From NCBI GenBank assembly GCA_934167755.1, contig CAKPLT010000002.1, positions 1 to 64,000 of the forward strand: DNA of 64,000 nucleotides, given 5' to 3'. The notes under the pieces are model-generated. The model was not told the DNA's origin and ran no database searches. It was given only the letters and a program-made list of their open reading frames with translations. Positions 14,394 through 22,570 of the stretch are shown here, one piece after another; position 1 is the stretch's first letter; each line of letters opens with the position of its first letter. The position numbers and the translations under genes are program-made. The DNA comes from an uncultured Clostridia bacterium. GTDB lineage: Bacteria; Bacillota; Clostridia; TANB77; CAG-508.

Positions 14394-17330
14394 TTACTTA
14401 ATTTGTATATCTTTATATTTTAAATACATTATTCTTCCAATAACTGCTAATGTAATAATAATTATTCCTATCATTAGCATTCCTTTTCCTGCTTTTGGTA
14501 TTGTATCTGTTGCTAATGTACTATCAATATTTTCACTATTGCCTGTGTTAATATTTGAACCTGGTGTTGGATTTACTATATCATCAGAATCTACATCTGC
14601 ATTTTTCTTTCCATCAATATATTCTTCAATTGTTACATTATCTACTTCTAGTTCTAAAGCTGATGTAATTTTTTCTTGTTTTTGATTGTTTAATGTTGCT
14701 ATTTCTTTTATATATATGTAAATATTATTTTCATCAGATATATCTTCATAATTTGAAATATCTGATGTATTTATTTCAAATGTTAGTTTATTATCTGTTT
14801 TATCTAAATCTTCTACTTTTATCCAATTCTCTATATTAGTTTCTTTTGGATTTGATGATAGATAGTAATAGTATTCCATACTATCATTTCCAGTTTCTAG
14901 TGTAATGTTGCTTATATCAACAGTAATTACACTATATTCTTTTTTACTTGTGTCTGTAAAATAGTATGCTTTTATATTTGTTACATTTCCTTGCATAGTA
15001 GCAAAATCAGAATTTTTTGGTTTTTTATTTTCTTCACCGCTGTTGCTCTCTACCTTTATTTCAATATCAAATTGCGTTGTTTTTTCTTTGTAGGTTATTG
15101 TTATTGTATTTTTTCCTATTGTTTTGTTATTAAATCCACTTACTGTAACTTCGTTTGATGTCATTGAAGCATCTACTTTTGTACCATCACTATATGTCAC
15201 TTCAATTATTCCGCCAGCTAAATCTAATTCTTCTTTGTTTTGAATATATTGTATTTTTGTTGGCATAGTCTTTACTCTAATAGATGTAACTGTTACAATA
15301 GTAGATTTACTTATAACTGTTATTGCTTGTGTTGCTATTTTTCCTTCATATTCTATTGTTACATTTGTTTTTCCTTCTGTTAGTTTTGTTCCATCTTTAA
15401 TTGTATAATCTGTAATTTCTTTTGAGGTTCCATCAGCATATTTTGCTTTTACTACCATTCCTGTTTTATCAAAATCTTCTCCTGCATAATATGATGTTTT
15501 TGTAGGTGGGTTTGTTATTTCTATACTGGTAGGTTCATTTTTGGTTATTTTTGATGTTGTAAATGCTTTTACTGTTGTATAGAAATTAGGGTATTTATTA
15601 TTAGTTTCACTTTTTACAGTTGCTGTATCTAACCATTGATTATTTTTAATATCATTCTCTATTCCAATAAAACTTTTTCCACTTTCTACAATTACATTGT
15701 CCCATATGTGTAGTGCATTTGACGCATTTAGTGTTGTTCCAAAAAATTCTCCTGGATTAAATTCCATCATAACTGTTACTGAATTTGAATTAGTTCCTTG
15801 TATTTCTATAACTACTGCATATTTCTCTCCTGTTATTTGTACAGGATTTAAGAATTCTATAGTATGATATCCTGCATCAATTTTTTCTGTTTCTCCTGAT
15901 TTTAATTGTACTTGCTTTAAATCACTTGTTGCCATACTATTACTTTTTGGATTTACATATACTTTACAAGTATATGTTTCTGTTGTTTCAATTGAAACTT
16001 GAGTTAAATACTCTGTTCCTGATGTTTTTTTGTTAAATACTGTTCCTACATATACTTTAGATTCTTTTTCTATTGGAATTGTAGTTATTCCTCCGTATTT
16101 AGAATGTTGATATATGTTTTCATATGTTGTCTCTGATTGTGCATCAGATATACCTGCTAATTGTTGATATATATTAACATCTTCATATGAAACATACATA
16201 AATCCATTATCTCCTATTTTTAAAGTTGCAACATCATTTGATATTGAAAATCCACTTGCCTCAAACATTTTTCTTGCTGTTTCATCAGGAATTAGTTCTG
16301 CCGTTGTATATCCATTCTCAATACAATCTTCATTATAATTTTCAAATATGTATTTTTTCATTTCTACAAGTGTAAATTTCATTTCTGTTCCCCATGAATT
16401 TTTTATAATCCATGCACCATTATTTTGAGGTTTTTTGTTTGCTAAGAAATTATCTTTACTGTAGTTGTCATCCCATCCAACAATTAATATATCATGATCT
16501 ATTTTATATGTTTCGTCATCATCACAATATAATGCTGCTGTTGCATTATTATAACAAGAAGTATCCCTGATACTTGCACCATGAATTCCAGCATCAATTC
16601 CACCATAATTTTTTATGTGTTCTTTCATAAGCTGTATAATTTGAGTTTTATCATCTGTTGATTTATAAGATGGAAACATAACTGTATCATTAACTTGTGT
16701 TATTACTTTTTTGTTTTCTATTTTGCTTAGTTCAATTGTATCTTCATTATTTTCAAATGGCATATCATTTTCTAAAATAGCTCCAGTTCCATTTGTTAAA
16801 TATGGTATTGATATATTAGTATTTCCTCCATCTCCAACTACTCTATTAAACCCATTTTTATTTGTTCCATCTTTAAAAGTTTTACTTGTAGCATATTCCA
16901 TATGTCTTTCAGAAAAATCATATGCTACTGGGCTTTTTCCATTTTTATAGTCTCTCAGTGCTAATGTACTTTCTAACATTCCAATACTTGAAAATGTCCA
17001 ACATGAATTTGTATCTTTTTGGTTTCTTACAACCACATTTGCTGGTATTACATCTTTTAGTGAATACTTTGTTTCTAGTGTTGCACCCAATAACTTAGCC
17101 AATTTTAATGGATTTGTTACAACTCTTTTTGACTTTTGAACTTCATACATTTTTGGCATAATAACTTTTTCTTTTTCTTCATCACTTAGTTCAGAATATT
17201 TTTTAAATTCTTCTGAATATTTCAATTCGCCAAAGTGATTTATTATATCTGTTGCAAAGACATTATAACCTGATAATACTATTGTCAAGAATATTAATAT
17301 TTGTACTATCAATTTCTTCTGTTTTTTCAT
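14394..17330 (-). CDS. Secreted papain-like (C1) cysteine protease with Ig-like domains and wall-anchor-like C-terminus
   Basis: A 978-residue secreted protein. Order: signal peptide (1-26, ending VFA), propeptide-like helix, C1 peptidase with Cys110 (NQKDTNSCWTFS), His279 (IDHDILIVGWDD) and Asn311 (IIKNSWGTE), a lectin-like beta region to about 590, two Ig-like (Big_3-type) repeats with PTKTSYYAGEDFDKTG and PTKIQYIQNKEELDLAGG starts, a further beta domain, and a C-terminus with IPKAG, a membrane helix and a short basic tail. The end looks like a variant sortase signal; a VWA protein at 32622 has the same one. The substrate is unknown. Confidence 0.87.
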   Translation of the reverse strand: MKKQKKLIVQILIFLTIVLSGYNVFATDIINHFGELKYSEEFKKYSELSDEEKEKVIMPKMYEVQKSKRVVTNPLKLAKLLGATLETKYSLKDVIPANVVVRNQKDTNSCWTFSSIGMLESTLALRDYKNGKSPVAYDFSERHMEYATSKTFKDGTNKNGFNRVVGDGGNTNISIPYLTNGTGAILENDMPFENNEDTIELSKIENKKVITQVNDTVMFPSYKSTDDKTQIIQLMKEHIKNYGGIDAGIHGASIRDTSCYNNATAALYCDDDETYKIDHDILIVGWDDNYSKDNFLANKKPQNNGAWIIKNSWGTEMKFTLVEMKKYIFENYNEDCIENGYTTAELIPDETARKMFEASGFSISNDVATLKIGDNGFMYVSYEDVNIYQQLAGISDAQSETTYENIYQHSKYGGITTIPIEKESKVYVGTVFNKKTSGTEYLTQVSIETTETYTCKVYVNPKSNSMATSDLKQVQLKSGETEKIDAGYHTIEFLNPVQITGEKYAVVIEIQGTNSNSVTVMMEFNPGEFFGTTLNASNALHIWDNVIVESGKSFIGIENDIKNNQWLDTATVKSETNNKYPNFYTTVKAFTTSKITKNEPTSIEITNPPTKTSYYAGEDFDKTGMVVKAKYADGTSKEITDYTIKDGTKLTEGKTNVTIEYEGKIATQAITVISKSTIVTVTSIRVKTMPTKIQYIQNKEELDLAGGIIEVTYSDGTKVDASMTSNEVTVSGFNNKTIGKNTITITYKEKTTQFDIEIKVESNSGEENKKPKNSDFATMQGNVTNIKAYYFTDTSKKEYSVITVDISNITLETGNDSMEYYYYLSSNPKETNIENWIKVEDLDKTDNKLTFEINTSDISNYEDISDENNIYIYIKEIATLNNQKQEKITSALELEVDNVTIEEYIDGKKNADVDSDDIVNPTPGSNINTGNSENIDSTLATDTIPKAGKGMLMIGIIIITLAVIGRIMYLKYKDIQIK

Positions 17331-17428
17331 TCTTTTTCCTCCTATTTTTTTGTTTGAATAACTACTATTATAGTATCATTTTGTATTTTTTTATTCAATG
17401 ATTTTCAGTACTTTTTTATTGCCAATTT

Positions 17429-19324
17429 TTACCTCATCATTTTCTCTAAAACTATTATAAACATTGCATGTGACCATCCAAGTCCAATAACCCAGTTTGG
17501 CTTTAATGTGCTATTATCAACTTGTTCACCTAAAAAACTATGTTTTCCAACTGTTTTTAGTACAAAATCAAATGTTTCTTTTGCTTTTTTCTTTTCTCCA
17601 TTTTCTAAATAGTATAAAGTCATCCATAAATTTGCAATTGGCCAAGGAGAACCGTTTCTGTAATGGTCATATTCAAATCTTTGATATCCACCTGTATAAG
17701 TTCTAAGAGTTAAGTTTATATTTTCAACAGTATTTAATATTTTCTTTTCTTTTAATGAAAAAACTCTAAATGGATACACTGCTCCAAGTAAGCTTATGTC
17801 CATCCTTTTATCTTCTGTATTTCTTACATAACATTTTTTATTGTCATCATATAATTTTTCATCTATGTATTTTTTTATTTCTACCTGTAGTGCTGATATT
17901 TCAGCTATATTTTTATTTATCTTTTCATCTTTTAGTCTATTATTTTCAAAATCCGAAACATTTTTTCCTAAGACTTTGTATATTTTTATCATACTTTCAA
18001 ATGCTGCAAATATTGCAGAAAGCGAATACAAATGTGTTCCTTCATGCATTTCCCATAAATCATAACTTATATGATATATACCAGTTTCATCAAATAAATC
18101 TCTAACATATCTTTTTAAAAAATCTATTGCTTTTTCACACATATGAAGATTTATTTTTAAGAATTCTTCTTTTTTGGTATATTCATAATGAGAATATACT
18201 CCATAAACAACACTTGCTGTTTCGTCTATTTGATATCCCCACGATGGAGCCAATTTTCCATCTGTATAGAATCTCTGTTCCCACATCCCATTTTTGCTCT
18301 GTGTCATTCTACAAAAATTACTATAAAATTTTTCTGTTTCTTTTGTCATCTTCAAAATATCTAATGCTTTTGTTATAAACACTGCATCTCTAGGCCAGCA
18401 ATATGCATATCTTCCACATTGTGTTAAATTTTCATCAATTTCAGGTGCTGCAATTATTCCACCAGTTGCTTGATTCATTAATAATGGAAATAATAAGATT
18501 GATCTTCTATATACATCTTGAATTTTTTCTTCATAACTATTTGTAGGTTCTTTTAAGTCAAGTCCATTATGTTCTTTTACATATTTTCTCCAATATGATT
18601 TTACATTTGTATATTCCTTGTTTAAATCTATTTTTCTTATTCTTTCAATCTCATCTTCAATAGCTTGCATTGTTTTTTTATTTTCATCTATTATTATACA
18701 TATTTCAATTTCTTTTTTTTCTTCTGGTTTTATTATTCCAATATCAAAGCTTATACTAGAATCTTTTGCCATTCCAATATAATCTTTTCCTCCAATAATT
18801 CCTGAATTTATTGTGCTTTTACTATCATTTATCTGACCACTTAGTAATTTATATGTTTTTGCAAATGTTGCAACTGAAAAATCATGTGCATATTGAATCA
18901 TTCCTGTATCTATTTTTTTTCCACTCACGAAATTGTTTTGGTCAGACAATAATTCTGAGTGTATTAAAAATTTTACATCTAAATCAATGTTACTTTCATT
19001 TATAAATGTATATTTTTTTACAAGTATGTCTTCTTTTATTGTTGCAAAATCTGTCTGTAATATTTTTAAATTAAAATATGTATTTGTTATTTCAGTATTT
19101 AGTATATTTGTGTCTGTATCATAATATTGTAAATATGTATTGTTGATATCATCATGTAATTGTATTAATGCTGAATCATTTACTTTTATTCCTGTATGAA
19201 AATAGTTAAAATATTGTCTATTATCTCTATTTGGATATGATAGACGCAGCATCTCTCCTTTTCCAGAGAATGTTGCTAGCATATTTTTATTTCCTATTAT
19301 CGCTTCATTTAGATATTTTTCCAT
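17429..19324 (-). CDS. Glycoside hydrolase family 15 (glucoamylase/glucodextranase-like)
   Basis: A 631-residue enzyme. An N-terminal beta-sandwich (to about 240) is followed by an (alpha/alpha)6 barrel with GRYAYCWPRDAVF near 304-316, QIDETA near 365, and the probable catalytic acid in DLWEMHEG (Glu425). The probable base lies in LGEQVDNS near the C-terminus. GH15 enzymes release glucose or trehalose-type products from alpha-glucans. There is no signal peptide, so it likely acts on internal glycogen or imported maltodextrin. It lies 16 bases after the beta-CASP gene, in the same direction. Confidence 0.92.
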   Translation of the reverse strand: MEKYLNEAIIGNKNMLATFSGKGEMLRLSYPNRDNRQYFNYFHTGIKVNDSALIQLHDDINNTYLQYYDTDTNILNTEITNTYFNLKILQTDFATIKEDILVKKYTFINESNIDLDVKFLIHSELLSDQNNFVSGKKIDTGMIQYAHDFSVATFAKTYKLLSGQINDSKSTINSGIIGGKDYIGMAKDSSISFDIGIIKPEEKKEIEICIIIDENKKTMQAIEDEIERIRKIDLNKEYTNVKSYWRKYVKEHNGLDLKEPTNSYEEKIQDVYRRSILLFPLLMNQATGGIIAAPEIDENLTQCGRYAYCWPRDAVFITKALDILKMTKETEKFYSNFCRMTQSKNGMWEQRFYTDGKLAPSWGYQIDETASVVYGVYSHYEYTKKEEFLKINLHMCEKAIDFLKRYVRDLFDETGIYHISYDLWEMHEGTHLYSLSAIFAAFESMIKIYKVLGKNVSDFENNRLKDEKINKNIAEISALQVEIKKYIDEKLYDDNKKCYVRNTEDKRMDISLLGAVYPFRVFSLKEKKILNTVENINLTLRTYTGGYQRFEYDHYRNGSPWPIANLWMTLYYLENGEKKKAKETFDFVLKTVGKHSFLGEQVDNSTLKPNWVIGLGWSHAMFIIVLEKMMR

Positions 19325-19339
19325 TTGTATTTCCTTTCT

Positions 19340-20983
19340 TTATCCTTCTATCACATTTAAAATTTGCTTTTCTAAATCTTTAATTTTTTCATTTATTCTA
19401 AATATGTCATCATCTCTTAAGCTATCATTTTCAACATCTTCTTTAACACTTATTTCCATATCTTTTAATTCACTTTGTAATTTGTTTAATCTATCTAGAA
19501 CTTCTTGTCTCATACTTTTTGCTTTTCTGATTTTTATTTTATTTACAACTCTTAAATCATCTGATAATTCATAAGTTTCACCATATTCAGGAATTGAAAC
19601 TCCTATTCCTGTTTCTTCTATAATTTTATCTCTTAATACTTCTTGTGATTCTTCTTCACCATGTACTAAAAATATGTGTTTTGGCTTTGTTATAAATGAA
19701 TACACAAAATTCATTAACCATTCTTGGTCTGCATGACCTGAATATCCTTCAATATATTCAATTCTTGCATTTACTGCAAATTCTTCTCCAAATATCGTTA
19801 CTTTTTTTGCTCCATTTACAATAGAATACCCAAGTGTTCCTGGTGCTTGATATCCTACAAATAATATTGTACTATTTGGATTCCAAATATTATGTTTTAA
19901 ATGATGTTTTATTCTTCCTACATCACACATTCCACTTGCAGATATTATTATTGCTGGTTCATTACTTTCATTTAATGCTTTTGATTCATCTGCTGTTGGT
20001 GTAAATTTTAGTCCTGGAAATTCCAGCGGATTGTCTCCTCTTTCCATTTCTTCTTTTATTTCATCTTCAAATAAATCTGTATTTTGTTTAAATATTTCAG
20101 TTGCAGATATTGCTAATGGGCTGTCAACATATACAGGTGCCCTCATTAATGTTTTATATTTTCTTATGAATTCTTGATCATCTGTATTTTCTTTTATTTT
20201 GTTTAATTCATACAAAATTTCTTGTGTTCTTCCTACTGCGAATGATGGTATTACTACTGTTCCTCTATGATCTAGTGTTTCTGATACTATATTTAAAAAT
20301 AGTTCTGCTTTTTGATTGTTTTTCATATGAAGTCTACTTCCATATGTTGATTCCATAACTAAGTAGTCACAATCATCTATCATTGTAGGTGAATCTAATA
20401 ATGGTATATCATTATTTCCTATATCTCCTGAAAATACAGCTTTTGTTTCTTTTCCATCTTCTTTTGCCCAAACTTCTATGATACTTGAACCTAACATATG
20501 TCCAGCATCATTAAATCTTACAAATATATCTTCTGCTACTTGTATTATTTCATCATATTTTATTGGAACAAAAAGTTCTTGACAGTTTATTGCATCTTCT
20601 GCAGTATATAATGGTGGAACTATTTGTTCTCCTTTTCTTAATCTTTTCTTGTTTTTCCATTCTGATTCCATTTCTTGTATATGTCCACTATCTGGTAACA
20701 TTATTCCACATAAGTCACATGTTGCTTTGTGTGCATATATTGGACCTTTATAACCTTCATTATATAATTTTGGAATTCTTCCTGAATGATCTATGTGTGC
20801 ATGTGTTAATAACATAAAATCTATATCTGCTGGATTATAATCAAATGGGTTGTAATTCTCCATTTCTAATTCTGCTCTTCCTTGATACATTCCACAGTCT
20901 ACTAGAAACTTTTTTCCTGCCGCTTCTACTAAAAAGTTTGAGCCTGTTACCATTTTTGTTGCACCTAAAAATGTTATTTTCAT
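19340..20983 (-). CDS. Metallo-beta-lactamase/beta-CASP RNA-processing nuclease
   Basis: A 547-residue protein. The N-terminal metallo-beta-lactamase fold has LLTHAHIDHSGRIP with the HxHxDH zinc motif, AGHMLGSSIIEV and FSGDIG; the beta-CASP insert includes SFAVGRTQEILYEL and SASGMCDVGRI, and the C-terminal motif is SGHADQEWL. This matches bacterial CPSF73-like ribonucleases. A coiled-coil tail (about 490-547) extends the usual length. Likely RNA processing or decay in the cytoplasm. Confidence 0.92.
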   Translation of the reverse strand: MKITFLGATKMVTGSNFLVEAAGKKFLVDCGMYQGRAELEMENYNPFDYNPADIDFMLLTHAHIDHSGRIPKLYNEGYKGPIYAHKATCDLCGIMLPDSGHIQEMESEWKNKKRLRKGEQIVPPLYTAEDAINCQELFVPIKYDEIIQVAEDIFVRFNDAGHMLGSSIIEVWAKEDGKETKAVFSGDIGNNDIPLLDSPTMIDDCDYLVMESTYGSRLHMKNNQKAELFLNIVSETLDHRGTVVIPSFAVGRTQEILYELNKIKENTDDQEFIRKYKTLMRAPVYVDSPLAISATEIFKQNTDLFEDEIKEEMERGDNPLEFPGLKFTPTADESKALNESNEPAIIISASGMCDVGRIKHHLKHNIWNPNSTILFVGYQAPGTLGYSIVNGAKKVTIFGEEFAVNARIEYIEGYSGHADQEWLMNFVYSFITKPKHIFLVHGEEESQEVLRDKIIEETGIGVSIPEYGETYELSDDLRVVNKIKIRKAKSMRQEVLDRLNKLQSELKDMEISVKEDVENDSLRDDDIFRINEKIKDLEKQILNVIEG

Positions 20984-21015
20984 AAAATCTTCCTTTCTTT
21001 TTATATGATTAATAT

Positions 21016-22518
21016 TTATATAAATATTTTCATCTTTTTGTTTAACTTAATCTTTTCTTTTAGTTCAATTTCAAATTTCTCTTCTGTTATATTTTCATCA
21101 AATATTTGTACATAATATTTTTCTGATTCTTGTGTTATTTTATAATATAGTTCCTCTAATATTATTATTCTAGTTTCAAATACATGTTTCATAACTTCAA
21201 ATGGTACTTTATTGATTATTTTAAATTCTATAGCTTTTTTTACTAATAATTGTTCTGTTTTATTAATATCTTCTTTTATTTTTTCGATGTTTTTAACGCT
21301 TTTTTCGTCGTCAAATGGTAAACACATAAAATACCTAAATTGATATATTAACTTCGTGACTTCTTCTTGTTCAATACTCTTTTTTATTTTCACATTAAAA
21401 CATAGAAGAAAAAGTTTTATAAATTCTATTACTATTTCTTCTTTTTGTTTTTTAGTTGTTTTCTTTATATCTAATCTATTTTTTTCATCTTCAAGTATTT
21501 TCTTTTCTTTTATATAATTCATTGGATTTAGCAAATAATTATCTTCACTTATTTCATTTAGTAATTTACTTCTTTTATCATTTAGTTCTTTTTTTATATC
21601 TTTTATTTCGACTTTGCCTTTTCTTTTTTGATATTCTGCTAATATCAGTGATTCTTGTCGTAATGTCCTTTCAATATCTTTTAATTGTTTCATTGCTGTT
21701 CTTTTATGTTCTGAAAGTCTTTCAATATTAGATTGTGTGTCTTCATACCATTTTAATTCTTTTTTTACTGCCTTTAATTTTTTAGCTATATTGTCTGCAA
21801 ATTCTTGATTTTCCATTATGTCATTTATCATCGCTATCTTTGTTAGCAATTCTTTTATTTTTTCTATTGCAATTTTTCCATATTTTTTAGAATAATTTGT
21901 CATCATTTTAAAATAGTCTATTGTGCCATTTTTGTCTTTACACCAATTATCTAAGAATTCTTGTCCAAATATTATTTGCAACATTTGATATATCAAATTT
22001 GCATCTATATTTTCTATTTCATTTTTTGCAGTTGTCCAAGACCACCCATTAAAATCTCTCAATACTTCTACTCTGTCTATATTTTTTCCTGTATTTATGA
22101 AATCTGATATAGCTATTGCTGATTCATTATATTTATCATTTAATATCTTTTTATTATTTGATTTTTTTTCTATTGCGTATAAAATCTTTTGTTCTATTGG
22201 GTAACTTATAATTTCTTGTTCACTAACAAAATACTTATTTTTCTTTAACTCATTTTGGATTTCGTCATCATTTAATTTCTGACTAATCTTTATAACTCTT
22301 ATTTTATTACATTTTTGCACTATATTTACTAATAATTGTTCTATATATTCATCTTGTGTTCTATGTATTTCTTTTGCTTTTTGATAATCCTTATATGATA
22401 CTTCTATTTTGTATAATATCCCTTGGAGAAGATTTTTTGCTTGTTCATCTATATCTTTTTCATCAAGGATTCTTTCGAGTTCTTCGTTTTTATCTTTCTT
22501 TAGTATCTTTTTAAACAT
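21016..22518 (-). CDS. Coiled-coil protein of unknown function, 500 residues
   Basis: Not recognised. A Lys/Glu/Ile-rich, almost wholly helical soluble protein with no signal or membrane segment. Residues 1-130 are helical, 145-215 look globular (DFNGWSWTTAKNEIENID..LIFGQEFLDNWCKD, quoted in part), and about 250-350 form a strong coiled coil (KRTAMKQLKDIERTLRQESL). It lies between ftsK (28 bases upstream) and the beta-CASP gene (32 bases downstream), so all three may be cotranscribed. A cytoskeletal or chromosome-linked role is possible, but nothing in the sequence shows it. Confidence 0.7.
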   Translation of the reverse strand: MFKKILKKDKNEELERILDEKDIDEQAKNLLQGILYKIEVSYKDYQKAKEIHRTQDEYIEQLLVNIVQKCNKIRVIKISQKLNDDEIQNELKKNKYFVSEQEIISYPIEQKILYAIEKKSNNKKILNDKYNESAIAISDFINTGKNIDRVEVLRDFNGWSWTTAKNEIENIDANLIYQMLQIIFGQEFLDNWCKDKNGTIDYFKMMTNYSKKYGKIAIEKIKELLTKIAMINDIMENQEFADNIAKKLKAVKKELKWYEDTQSNIERLSEHKRTAMKQLKDIERTLRQESLILAEYQKRKGKVEIKDIKKELNDKRSKLLNEISEDNYLLNPMNYIKEKKILEDEKNRLDIKKTTKKQKEEIVIEFIKLFLLCFNVKIKKSIEQEEVTKLIYQFRYFMCLPFDDEKSVKNIEKIKEDINKTEQLLVKKAIEFKIINKVPFEVMKHVFETRIIILEELYYKITQESEKYYVQIFDENITEEKFEIELKEKIKLNKKMKIFI

Positions 22519-22540
22519 ATCTTCTCCTTTCTTTATTATA

Positions 22541-22570
22541 GGTAAATTATGTACCCGGTCCCAAATTTCC
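22541..22570. repeat. REP-like half-unit, copy 4, forming the 3' end of ftsK
   Basis: A single unit of the family: flanks GGAAATT and AATTTACC enclose the core GGGACCGGGTAC on the minus strand. It supplies the last six codons (NLGPGT) and the TAA of ftsK. Confidence 0.9.
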
